Of a DNA stretch of 64,000 nt, positions 8,739 through 16,604 are shown one piece after another. The notes under the pieces were generated by a model, which did not search any database, was not told where the DNA came from, and saw only the letters and a list, made by a program, of their open reading frames with translations. The first letter of the stretch is position 1; the number at the start of each line of letters is the position of its first letter. A program made the position numbers and the translations under genes. The stretch lies in NCBI GenBank assembly GCA_963582065.1, contig CAUZRQ010000018.1, positions 5,035 to 69,034 on the forward strand. The letters are read 5' to 3'. This DNA is from UBA8437 sp963582065. Its GTDB lineage: Bacteria; Planctomycetota; Planctomycetia; Planctomycetales; Planctomycetaceae.

Positions 8739-10090
8739 TTGCGGCAGTACTGTGAGGCCCTGGGAGCCGTGTAGGTGACATCCAACTGCGGGGTCCTGAG
8801 CCGTCGGCCGCCGTCGGCTCGCGAGTCGTGGGCGGCTTCGAGCAGGCCGCTGACCAGCAGGGTTCGCTCGACCGGATAACCGGGCCGACCGGTGACGATC
8901 ATGTCTTCGATGTGGTGCGCCAGGCAGGCCGAGTAGGCGACATTGGGTTCGGGTGGGAGCAGGAACTTGGTCGAGAGCACCTGGTCGCGTCGATCGAGGC
9001 GGACCGCGGCGGTGAAGTTCCCGACAGCCCCGTCGAGCAACAACAGGGCGGCCTCCAGGCCGTCGCGGTATTCAAAGAGCACCGCCTGGGGTTCGGGAAC
9101 GATCGACCTCAGGACACCCGGGGCAGCCAGGTCCTGCGTGCGTGCATCGACCAACGTGACTCCCTTGACCAGATCCGCTCGCGAAAGTGCCCGTGCCATC
9201 AGGTCGGGTGACCATCTCTTGTGTTCGAGGGCGTTCCAGACGTCGTCTCCGGAGAGGGTCTGCACACGGCGGATCCCGGTCTCGCCCCCTTTCCGGCGTT
9301 CGACCAGGCACTGCAGGGCTTCGAGGGCATGGAAGCCGGAAGAGTCGAGCGAACTGCTGCCACAAATGACCACCGCCTCCTCGATCTCGGCCCCGTAGGG
9401 GATCTCCATTTCCGGCATCCGCCACGTCACCGGCAGGCTCGATCCGGCCAGCATCGGGAAGTTCAACTCGCGGCTCGCCGCCACCATTTCGTGGGCCTGC
9501 GCGAAGCTGTATGAGAGGTGTTTGTCGTTGAAGACAGGAACCGAGCGGCCGTCGCTGCGGAAGACGTCGACGATCTGCGAGAAGAACTCGGATCGGGGGT
9601 AGAGTTTCTGACCCTTGGCATTGGATGGGTACTCACCGTGTTCGGCAATCAGCACCACGCCGTCGACAGCCAGTCGCCTGCCACCGCAGCGGAGGGCATC
9701 GGGAATGGTCTTGTGGAGTTCGAAGCCGAACTCGCGGGCCCGACTGGCCGACAGGTCACCTTGTGGGAAACCAAACTCCTTTTCTCGGACCTGGCGATCT
9801 GACGCGGTGGGTTTCTGGGCGACAAAAGCCGAGACGACCTCGACCCGGGGTTCGTGCCAGTCGCCTTCCCGGGGATACCCGACCAGGAACCGGTCGCCGA
9901 TGTGCTGACCGTGGCGAAGATAGGCCCACAGCGTGGTGATGATCGCGATCCGCTTCTTGCGGCCGGGTTTCCCTTGGGTCGGTTTCTTCTCGTCCCCGCT
10001 GCTGGTGGCAACCAGCGATCCGGCCAGGGCCGTTGCGGCGGTGGTTTCGAGAAACTCGCGGCGGGTTTCGTCGTTGTGGGAATGGGTCAT
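8735..10090 (-). CDS. Twin-arginine-exported protein of unknown function, paralogue of the upstream gene
   Basis: A 451-aa protein starting at the ATG before THSHNDETRREFLE, which gives a twin-arginine leader (RREFLETTAATALAGSL). The mature part is clearly homologous to the next gene: both carry RFLxGY, a conserved CGGRRL..DGV.LI.EHG.YP.N.KGQ.LYPR block, SVPVFNDKHLS and LLAGSSLPVT-like segments. DKHLS followed by A.EMV..ARELxFPxLAGSSL recalls the EKPL region of Gfo/Idh/MocA oxidoreductases. No GxGxxG motif is seen at the N-terminus, so this relation is only a suggestion. It lies 2 bp downstream of its paralogue. The function is unknown. Confidence 0.72.
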   Translation of the reverse strand: MTHSHNDETRREFLETTAATALAGSLVATSSGDEKKPTQGKPGRKKRIAIITTLWAYLRHGQHIGDRFLVGYPREGDWHEPRVEVVSAFVAQKPTASDRQVREKEFGFPQGDLSASRAREFGFELHKTIPDALRCGGRRLAVDGVVLIAEHGEYPSNAKGQKLYPRSEFFSQIVDVFRSDGRSVPVFNDKHLSYSFAQAHEMVAASRELNFPMLAGSSLPVTWRMPEMEIPYGAEIEEAVVICGSSSLDSSGFHALEALQCLVERRKGGETGIRRVQTLSGDDVWNALEHKRWSPDLMARALSRADLVKGVTLVDARTQDLAAPGVLRSIVPEPQAVLFEYRDGLEAALLLLDGAVGNFTAAVRLDRRDQVLSTKFLLPPEPNVAYSACLAHHIEDMIVTGRPGYPVERTLLVSGLLEAAHDSRADGGRRLRTPQLDVTYTAPRASQYCRN

Positions 10091-10092
10091 GA

Positions 10093-11307
10093 TCAGTTGC
10101 TCCAGAAGGTCGACCGCCGGGTTGGACGGTAGTGGATGTCCAGGTGCGGCGTCTTGAGCCTGGCGCCCTTTCGATACAGCGATTCGACGCCGGCGGCGGT
10201 CAGTCCGGTCGTCAACAGGGTCCGTTCGATGGGGTAGGGGGTCCGCCGATCGTGGAACAGTTCCTCGGTGGCGTGAGTCAGCGGATTGAAGAAGTTGCAG
10301 ACCTCCCGGGGGGGCAGGAACATCTGCACCGAGAGCGGTTTGGGGTGGTCGGTCAGCCGGGCGGCGAAGGTGAAGTCGTGGACCACCCCTTCGATCAGCA
10401 GCATGTTCATCCTCAGCCCGTCGCGGTGCTGGTAGCGGTACAGCACCGGCGTGTTTCGGTTCTCGGGGTCCCGCATCAGGCCCTCGATCTGCCTGTCGGT
10501 TGGCAGCGTGTGATTGAATCCCTCGCGGGTGGGCACCAGTCGGTGGCTGCGACACAGGCAGGCCCGGAACAGTGCCGGGTCCCAGCCCCCCTTTTCGAAC
10601 GAGCCGGCTTTCATCGCTTTCACGATCGCATCGACGCCGGTCGCCGCCTCGATCCACTCGACCCCGGTTTCGCCGCCACGACGTCGCTCGACCATCGACT
10701 GCATCGCTTCCAGGGCGTGGATGTCGTATCCGTCGACACCGCCGACCGCCACGCAGATGGCCTCCTCGACCTTCGCGCCCAGTGGCATGTCGATCTGGGG
10801 CACGCGTCGCGTGACCGGCAGGCTGGATCCGGCCAGCAGCGGAAAATCCAGTTCACGGGCCGTCTCGACCATTTCCCTGGCCCAGTCCCAGTTCCACGAG
10901 AGGTGCTTATCGTTGAAGACCGGAACACTGCGTCCACTTTTCCGGAACTCCTCGACGATCTGCTGGAAGAACTCGTAGCGGGGGTAGAGTCGTTGGCCCT
11001 TGGGATTTGTCGGGTACTTGCCGTGTTCGCCGATCAACAGCACCCCGTCGATATCCAGTCGCCGCCCACCGCGGCACAATGCCTCGGAGATCGTCGGGTA
11101 GATCTTCATCTGCGGGAACATCTTCGCCCGGTCACGGCTGAGTTCTCCGTCGGGCCGTTGGTCGGTGTAGAGTGAGACCAGTTCGATGTCGGGGACGTGG
11201 TGGCGGCCGTCCCAACTGTACCCGAACAGGAAGCGGTCCAGGATGTGCTGGGCGTGCGAGTAGCGGCGGACTTCGGTGACGACCGCGGCGATGCGAAGGC
11301 GTTTCAC
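10093..11307 (-). CDS. Protein of unknown function, cytoplasmic paralogue of the downstream Tat-exported protein
   Basis: A 404-aa protein starting with GTG (VKRLRIAAVVTEVRRY). It has no signal peptide, unlike its downstream paralogue, although the two align over almost the whole length with the shared motifs GEHGKYP, KGQRLYPR, SVPVFNDKHLS and LAGSSLPVT. A possible distant link to Gfo/Idh/MocA proteins rests on the DKHLS...A.EMV..ARELDFPLLAGS segment only. It is first in a two-gene leftward operon and divergent from a DUF1501 gene with 139 bp between starts. The start could move a few codons. Confidence 0.7.
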   Translation of the reverse strand: MKRLRIAAVVTEVRRYSHAQHILDRFLFGYSWDGRHHVPDIELVSLYTDQRPDGELSRDRAKMFPQMKIYPTISEALCRGGRRLDIDGVLLIGEHGKYPTNPKGQRLYPRYEFFQQIVEEFRKSGRSVPVFNDKHLSWNWDWAREMVETARELDFPLLAGSSLPVTRRVPQIDMPLGAKVEEAICVAVGGVDGYDIHALEAMQSMVERRRGGETGVEWIEAATGVDAIVKAMKAGSFEKGGWDPALFRACLCRSHRLVPTREGFNHTLPTDRQIEGLMRDPENRNTPVLYRYQHRDGLRMNMLLIEGVVHDFTFAARLTDHPKPLSVQMFLPPREVCNFFNPLTHATEELFHDRRTPYPIERTLLTTGLTAAGVESLYRKGARLKTPHLDIHYRPTRRSTFWSN

Positions 11308-11446
11308 GGTGTGGATCCGTTGGCTGGAAATCGGACGACGTTACCCTATCCGACCGGTCCGCGGATCGCACGCGGGGCGAGACACCTTGAGAAAGGTGGT
11401 TGCTAGAGGGTAATCTACCGAGTGAAGCATAAGGGAGATTTATACG

Positions 11447-12859
11447 ATGCTGAGAGTACTTGGCGAGCGACGGTTGGCCTGCGACGGCGTGACCCGTCGT
11501 GAAGCGATCGGGGTCGGCGGACTGGGGCTCTTTGGCGGTGTCTCGTTGCCGGCCTTGCTGCACGCCGCGAACCAGCAGCAGACCGACCTGCCGCAGCGTG
11601 CCAAGAGCGTGGTGCTGATCAACCTCTTCGGCGGTCCGCCCCACATGGACATGTTCGACCTCAAGCCGAACGCGCCGAAGAACATCCGGGGTGAGATGAT
11701 CGGGACGCCCAGCGCGATTCCGGGGCTGCCGATCTGCAGCCTGATGCCGGGCATCGCCGGGTTGATGAACGAGGCGACCCTGATCCGGACCTATTCGCAC
11801 AAGTACAACAGCCACAACCCGTACAACGTCCTGACCGGTTTCGATGGCGGGAACGACGCGGAGAACTATTTCGCCAAACGGTCCGACCATCCCAGCATGG
11901 GGTCAATCTGTCAGCACCTGGACATCGGTCCCCGCGACGTGCCGCGCTACGTGCTGATGCCGGCTTTCCCCGGTTACGGACAGTCTCTGCGTCGTGCCGG
12001 TCCGTACGGCGGGTACCTCGGCAGTCGCTATGATCCCCTGTTCACCGTCTGTGAACCGAAATGGGATCGTAAGGGCAACGGAGACTACGATCCGGTGTTG
12101 GCGCACGGGGCACCGCTGCTGCCGTCGTTGGGCGAATTGCCCGCGGTCACCGCCGATCGGCTCGATCGCCGCCGCAGTCTGCTCGAGCAGTTTGACACCC
12201 GTTTGCGGGGCATCGACAAGACCGGTTCTGTCGACGGGATGACCAAGTTCCAGCAACAGGTCTTCGGCCTGTTGACCTCGCCCAAGACCCGCGCCGCCTT
12301 CGATCTCTCCAAAGAGCCCAAGTCGGTCCGCGACCGTTACGGTGACAACCTGTGGGGCAACAGCACCCTGGTCGCCCGGAAACTGGTCGAGGCGGGGTCG
12401 ACCTTCGTGACGGTCAACTGGGAGGCGCAACGGGGAGGCCACTGGGACCTGCACGGGAATACGTTCGGAATGCTCCGTGGCCACCTGCCGGTGCTCGATG
12501 CGATGGTCACAGCCCTGGTCACCGATCTCAAGGCCAGCGGGCTGTTGGAGACGACACTGGTGGTGGTGATGGGCGAGATGGGTCGCACGCCGCGGATCAA
12601 CCCGAAGGCGGGACGGGACCACTGGCCGCAATGCGGCTTCAGCCTGCTGTTCGGCGCCGGGATGAAGCGGGGCTGCGTGATCGGACGGACCGATTCTCAG
12701 GCCGCCTATCCTGCCGATCGGCCGGTTTCGGCTGGTGACATGGTGGCGACGATCTATCACCAATTGGGCGTTGATCCCTCGATGACCGTCGACGACCTTC
12801 GCGGTCGCCCGATTTTCATCGCTCACGGCGGTGAACCGGTCTTCGAGGCGCTGGCCTGA
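11447..12859 (+). CDS. DUF1501 family Tat-exported protein
   Basis: A 470-aa protein of the planctomycete-abundant DUF1501 family, which has a sulfatase-like fold. The leader TRREAIGVGGLGLFGG is a twin-arginine signal. Typical segments are LINLFGGPPHMDMFDLKP, VNWEAQRGGHWDLHGN, GEMGRTPRINPKAGRDHW and TIYHQLGVDPS. The biochemical role is not established; the family often sits beside DUF1549/DUF1553 genes, but here it stands alone. Start: ATG preceded by AAGGGAG 9 nt upstream. Confidence 0.9.
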   Translation: MLRVLGERRLACDGVTRREAIGVGGLGLFGGVSLPALLHAANQQQTDLPQRAKSVVLINLFGGPPHMDMFDLKPNAPKNIRGEMIGTPSAIPGLPICSLMPGIAGLMNEATLIRTYSHKYNSHNPYNVLTGFDGGNDAENYFAKRSDHPSMGSICQHLDIGPRDVPRYVLMPAFPGYGQSLRRAGPYGGYLGSRYDPLFTVCEPKWDRKGNGDYDPVLAHGAPLLPSLGELPAVTADRLDRRRSLLEQFDTRLRGIDKTGSVDGMTKFQQQVFGLLTSPKTRAAFDLSKEPKSVRDRYGDNLWGNSTLVARKLVEAGSTFVTVNWEAQRGGHWDLHGNTFGMLRGHLPVLDAMVTALVTDLKASGLLETTLVVVMGEMGRTPRINPKAGRDHWPQCGFSLLFGAGMKRGCVIGRTDSQAAYPADRPVSAGDMVATIYHQLGVDPSMTVDDLRGRPIFIAHGGEPVFEALA

Positions 12860-12879
12860 GACGGTTGGTGAGGAGTTCC

Positions 12880-12908
12880 TTGACCGGCCGGGACGAGGTC
12901 ATCATACT
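12880..12908 (+). promoter_or_regulatory. Putative sigma70-type promoter of the dksA-like/lspA pair
   Basis: TTGACC, a 17-nt spacer and CATACT lie about 60 bp upstream of the dksA-like ATG at 12967, with the predicted transcription start near 12915. This rests on sequence match alone. Confidence 0.45.
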
Positions 12909-12966
12909 GTCCCGCCAATTTGACGGCTCGGGGGCCGTTGCGTGGAGGGCGGCCTGGAGCGTGTTG

Positions 12967-13368
12967 ATGGCTGTGTATTCGAAGGCGGAACTGACGGAAT
13001 TCCGCGAGTTGCTCGAGCGATTGCGGGCGCGGTTGCGCGGTGACGTGCAGCAGTTGACCGAAGAGGCGTTGACCAAGGGAGAGGGGAGTGCTGACTCGCG
13101 GAGTCCGACTCACATCGCCGACGTCGGAACCGACAACTACGAACAGGACTTCGCCTTGCGTTTTGTCGAGAACGAACAGGAGACGCTGCGGGAGATTTCC
13201 GAGGCGTTGGGACGGATCGACGAGGGGAGTTACGGGGGTTGCGAGCGGTGCCTGGAGGAGGGGAAGACCCAGTCCCAGGCGAGGATCAACAAGCCCCGCC
13301 TGCGGGCCATTCCCTTCACACGGTTCTGCATCGAATGCGAACGACTCCGCGAAGCCGAGACACCATGA
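12967..13368 (+). CDS. DksA/TraR-family zinc-finger protein
   Basis: A 133-aa protein with an N-terminal coiled coil (about 8-75) and a C-terminal four-cysteine zinc finger, C-x2-C (CERC) and C-x2-C (CIEC), the layout of DksA/TraR. These proteins bind RNA polymerase through its secondary channel and, with ppGpp, retune transcription. The upstream frame is open, but homology begins at MAVYSKAELTEFRELL, so the ATG at 12967 is chosen. Its stop overlaps the lspA ATG (ATGA), so the two are translationally coupled. Confidence 0.85.
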   Translation: MAVYSKAELTEFRELLERLRARLRGDVQQLTEEALTKGEGSADSRSPTHIADVGTDNYEQDFALRFVENEQETLREISEALGRIDEGSYGGCERCLEEGKTQSQARINKPRLRAIPFTRFCIECERLREAETP

Positions 13369-14117
13369 GCGACGGGGCCGACGACGCGAACTCGCCGCGG
13401 ACGGGACATTCTCGTGCCGTCGCGGTCTTTGCCACGCTGGCGGTCCTCGGACTCGTCCTCGATCTCTGGACCAAGCACGCGGCGTTCGATCCTGAGTTTC
13501 GTCCCGATCTGCCGAGACCGATCGCCGGCGGTTGGGCGATGTTTCAACTGACGACCAGTTTCAACGAGGGAGCGTTATTCGGTGTGGGCCAGGGCTGGAC
13601 CTGGCTGTTCGCCCTGTTGTCGCTGGTAGCCGTCGCGGGCGTGTTTTTCTGGATGTTCTGGCTGGGGGGCCGTTCGAGCACCTGGCTCACCGTGGCGCTG
13701 GGTCTGATCCTGGCCGGGACGATGGGCAACCTCTACGACCGAGCCGGCTGTCACGGGGAAGTCTATCCCGACGGGTCGATCCGGGCGGGGGAGCAACGTT
13801 ACGCCGTCCGTGATTTCCTGCTGTTCACTTTCGGCGAACCCGAAACGCCGATGCCGATGAGGTACCATTATCCGGTCTTCAACTTCGCCGACGTCTTCCT
13901 GGTCACCGGCGCCATCATGCTGGTGCTGAAGTCGTTCCAGGCCGAGGAGTCTGAAGCCGAGGAGTCTGAAGCCGAGGAGCCTGAAGCCGAGGAGCCTGAA
14001 GCCGGAGTGGTGGCGGGGGACGCGGCTCAGGACGACCCGGCTACCAGGCCTGCATTGAGTCCCGAAACAGATCCGCCAGATCTTCCCGGCTCGCCTCCCG
14101 AGGCGACAACTTCGTGA
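13365..14117 (+). CDS. lspA: Lipoprotein signal peptidase with acidic repeat tail
   Basis: A 250-aa signal peptidase II, an inner-membrane aspartyl protease that removes lipoprotein leaders. The family blocks are present: LDLWTKHAAF, FNEGALFGVGQG, GTMGNLYDRAG (first catalytic Asp) and YPVFNFADVFLVTGA (second catalytic Asp). Four membrane segments are expected. The stretch between the catalytic blocks is longer than in E. coli, and a cytoplasmic tail of about 55 residues follows, containing four EAEES/P repeats. The ATG at 13365 overlaps the dksA-like stop. The last 77 bp overlap the 3' end of the convergent transhydrogenase gene. Confidence 0.92.
   Translation: MSDGADDANSPRTGHSRAVAVFATLAVLGLVLDLWTKHAAFDPEFRPDLPRPIAGGWAMFQLTTSFNEGALFGVGQGWTWLFALLSLVAVAGVFFWMFWLGGRSSTWLTVALGLILAGTMGNLYDRAGCHGEVYPDGSIRAGEQRYAVRDFLLFTFGEPETPMPMRYHYPVFNFADVFLVTGAIMLVLKSFQAEESEAEESEAEEPEAEEPEAGVVAGDAAQDDPATRPALSPETDPPDLPGSPPEATTS
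13941..14000 (+). repeat. 15-bp tandem repeat (4 copies) within lspA
   Basis: Four head-to-tail copies of GCCGAGGAGTCTGAA; the last two differ by T to C. They encode the acidic AEESE/AEEPE tail of LspA. The copy number probably varies between strains. Confidence 0.9.
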
Positions 14118-15330
14118 CACGGTGCTGCGGCAGCGTGCCTTCGATCAGGGCGGGAATGTCTGCGTCGGTGTAACCGACGGCCGCCAGGCCGTTGGGCATG
14201 TTCAGGGTTCGCATGAAGTGCAGCACGCGGTCGGCCAGCAGTTGACCGGCGTGGCTTCCATCGGCCGGATCGGCGTCGGCGATGTCGGCCCCCAGGGCGC
14301 GGGCCGCCTCGAGATGGCGGGCGGGATTCGAGTCGGCGGTGAAGCGGACCACCGCAACGGTGTTGAGGATCACCGAGATGCCGTGCGGGACCATCGGGTG
14401 ATCGACGGTGTAGCCGGGGGGCTCGAAGTCACGGACCATCCCGGCGACGGGGTAGGACATGCCGTGGGGCAGGTGGACCCCGGCGTTGCCGAATCCGATG
14501 CCGGCAATCGCCGCGGCGAGCATCATCTGTTGGCGGGCATGGTCGTCGGTGGGATCGCCGACCGCCAGGGGCAGGAACTCGGCCATCAACTCCAGTGCCC
14601 GGATCGCCCACATGTCGCTGATCGGGTTGGTGCCCTGGTAGGCCGGCCGCTCGATGGGTCGGGCCGGCCTGGGACGTTGGTCGAACGGGATCGCGGTATA
14701 GGCTTCCAGTGCGTGGCTGAGTACGTCGAGGCCGGTCGAGGCGGCGACGGCCGCCGGCATCGTCCGCGTGTTGTCGGAGTCGACGATACCGAGGGTGGGT
14801 TTGAGGTGCCTGTGGGCGATCCCCGTTTTGGCGTGCATTTCGACCAGGTCGAAGATCGCCACACCGGTCGTCTCGCTCCCGGTGCCGGCGGTGGTCGGGA
14901 TCGCGATCAGAGGTTTCAAGGGCCCCGGCACCGGCCGGCCACGACCGATCGGGGCGTTGACGTACTCGAGAAAATCGGCGGGGTAGGTGGCATAGAGGTT
15001 GGCCGCCTTGGCCGTATCGATGGCGCTGCCACCGCCGACGGCGACGATCGCGTCGAAACCGCCGTGGGAGACGAACTCCGAAGCCTCCTGGAAACTCCGG
15101 TCGGTCGGCTCGATCGAGACCCCTTCGAACACCTCGAATCCGACACCCGCGTCGTCGAGCGAGGTGAAGACCGTGCGGCCGGTGGGCAATTCGACCAGCG
15201 CCGGGTCGATGACCACCACCGCCTTTCCGATCGACATGTCGGCAAGGTCCATGCCGACCTCCGATGTCGTTCCCGGGCCGAAACGGATGTTCGATGCGGC
15301 CATCTGGAAGGCGGTGTCGCGGTCACTCAT
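14041..15330 (-). CDS. Hydroxyacid-oxoacid transhydrogenase (iron-containing alcohol dehydrogenase, ADHFE1 type)
   Basis: A 429-aa group III metal-dependent dehydrogenase. GGGSAIDTAKAAN binds the nucleotide, and GLDVLSHALEAY and HPMVPHG carry metal-ligand histidines. RPAYQGTNPISD is a hallmark of the ADHFE1/HOT branch, which oxidises 4-hydroxybutyrate to succinate semialdehyde while reducing 2-oxoglutarate. The start is the ATG at 15330, which overlaps the stop of the DUF1080 gene by 4 bp; the frame stays open further upstream, but that part is the antisense of DUF1080. The 3' end overlaps lspA. Confidence 0.88.
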   Translation of the reverse strand: MSDRDTAFQMAASNIRFGPGTTSEVGMDLADMSIGKAVVVIDPALVELPTGRTVFTSLDDAGVGFEVFEGVSIEPTDRSFQEASEFVSHGGFDAIVAVGGGSAIDTAKAANLYATYPADFLEYVNAPIGRGRPVPGPLKPLIAIPTTAGTGSETTGVAIFDLVEMHAKTGIAHRHLKPTLGIVDSDNTRTMPAAVAASTGLDVLSHALEAYTAIPFDQRPRPARPIERPAYQGTNPISDMWAIRALELMAEFLPLAVGDPTDDHARQQMMLAAAIAGIGFGNAGVHLPHGMSYPVAGMVRDFEPPGYTVDHPMVPHGISVILNTVAVVRFTADSNPARHLEAARALGADIADADPADGSHAGQLLADRVLHFMRTLNMPNGLAAVGYTDADIPALIEGTLPQHRVTKLSPREASREDLADLFRDSMQAW

Positions 15331-16064
15331 CCTCGGTTCGTCTCCGCCTTGGTCCGCTTCGGTCGTTTGCTGAGGTCGAGCAGCTTGATGTTCTTGAACC
15401 AGCAGTCGGCCCCGTGGTCCTGCAGGCCGATGTATCCGGGACGAGGATGGTCCCTGAAGGCGAACGGAAACTTGTGTGGGGTGCCGTCCGGACGGGTGTT
15501 CTTCTTGTCGAAACGACCGAGATCGGTTTTCTGGACCTCGATCCCGTTGAGAACCACGCGGACCAGTTGGCCCTGGCATGTCAGTTCGATGTGATTCCAT
15601 TCGCCGGCTGGCTTCATCGCGTTGCGATTCGGTTTGACCAGGTCGTACAGCGCCCCCGTGTCGTGGTAACCGGCGGTCCGGGTGTCGTCGATGGCGATCT
15701 CCAGGCCGTTGAAGCCGACATCCTGGCCGCCGATCTTCTTCAGGGTCCAGGTGCGGAAGAAGATTCCGCTGTTGCACTTGGGGCTGATCTTGAAATCGAG
15801 CTTCAACCGGAAGTCGGTCCACAACTGCTTGTGGACCATCATGTAGGCTCCACAACGATGAGGATTGATCGCCGACTGTTCGATCGGCCGGCGGCTTGGC
15901 TTGCTGTCGCTGGTCATCCAGCCCTCGAAGCTCTTGCCGTCGAACAACAACTTCCAGCCGGCGTCGCGTTCGGCCGGCGTCAACCGGTTGTCGGCCGCCT
16001 GGACCGTCACGGATACCAGCGTGGACAAGACGACCAGCAGACAACGACAGATGGGCAGTTTCAT
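15327..16064 (-). CDS. DUF1080 (3-keto-disaccharide hydrolase-like) secreted protein
   Basis: A 245-aa protein with a Sec signal peptide (about 1-23, ending near VQAAD) and one DUF1080 beta-jelly-roll domain: GWKLLFDGKSFEGWM, FRLKLDFKISPKCNSGIFFR, EWNHIELTCQGQLVRVVLNG and FAFRDHPRPGYIGLQDHG. DUF1080 proteins include secreted 3-keto-glycoside hydrolases; the substrate here is unknown. The ATG at 16064 has GGAG about 8 nt upstream. The next gene starts inside its stop (ATGA). Confidence 0.85.
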   Translation of the reverse strand: MKLPICRCLLVVLSTLVSVTVQAADNRLTPAERDAGWKLLFDGKSFEGWMTSDSKPSRRPIEQSAINPHRCGAYMMVHKQLWTDFRLKLDFKISPKCNSGIFFRTWTLKKIGGQDVGFNGLEIAIDDTRTAGYHDTGALYDLVKPNRNAMKPAGEWNHIELTCQGQLVRVVLNGIEVQKTDLGRFDKKNTRPDGTPHKFPFAFRDHPRPGYIGLQDHGADCWFKNIKLLDLSKRPKRTKAETNRG

Positions 16065-16154
16065 GATCAAGTCTCCATGTTGTTGTCGGCCTCGAAACCG
16101 GCGATCGTTGTGGTCGACGCTCGGAGACGGAAGAGCGCGGTGGGGGACAGCGAG

Positions 16155-16228
16155 TATCCCCGAGAGGATTCGAACCTCTAACCTCTGGCTCCGGAGGCCA
16201 GCGCTCTATCCAATTGAGCTACGGGGAC
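16155..16228 (-). tRNA. tRNA-Arg (anticodon CCG)
   Basis: A 74-nt cloverleaf. The acceptor stem GTCCCCG pairs with CGGGGAT (one G-U). D-arm GCTCAATTGGATAGAGC, anticodon stem CTGGC/GCCAG with loop CTCCGGA giving anticodon CCG, and T-arm AGAGGTTCGAATCCTCT are all present. It reads CGG (Arg). CCA is not encoded. Confidence 0.96.
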
Positions 16229-16276
16229 ATGTGAGAAATTCTCGGGCGACGCCCAGACTCTCGACACGTTGAGGAC

Positions 16277-16305
16277 GTTGTAACGTCGCCACAGGTGGCT
16301 TTCAA
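16277..16305 (-). promoter_or_regulatory. Putative promoter of tRNA-Arg
   Basis: On the minus strand TTGAAA, 17 nt and TACAAC place a transcription start near 16270, about 40 nt before the mature tRNA 5' end. The rest of 16229-16604 shows no gene; it has an AT-rich stretch at about 16365-16400 and the ribosome-binding site of the next gene. Confidence 0.5.
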
Positions 16306-16604
16306 GCAACGGCCAGTCGACGACAAATCTCACACCGGTCCCAGTCGAACGTTGTCGATTCTCCCGCTATTTTCCGAAAATGTGTAATTCTTACATCCAG
16401 TCCGGTCCAGGTCATCAGCTTACAGAGGGGCGAGGAAAGGTCGGTTGTGCGACGGTAAATTGTGGTGAGAGAATGGGTTGTGGAGATCACCGATTGAGGC
16501 AGCCGGTGGGGAATTGCTGGATTGGCCGAGTGAGGACCAGCAATTGCTCCAAACTAGAGAACGATACCGGGGGGGGCGATCCGGGGGGAACAAGGAGGTT
16601 CCCG

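Noticed and set aside
10091..10657. Long N-terminal extension of the Tat-exported paralogue
   Set aside because: It runs through the coding region of its neighbour in another frame; the twin-arginine leader defines the true start at 10090.
14122..15594. 490-codon open frame on the plus strand across the transhydrogenase gene
   Set aside because: Antisense shadow in GC-rich DNA; the minus-strand product has full family motifs, while this frame has low-complexity Gly/Arg/Asp-rich sequence and no domain.
16380..16604. N-terminal extension of the metallopeptidase frame
   Set aside because: Translation upstream of 16605 has no signal-like or conserved sequence, and a strong Shine-Dalgarno sits right before 16605.
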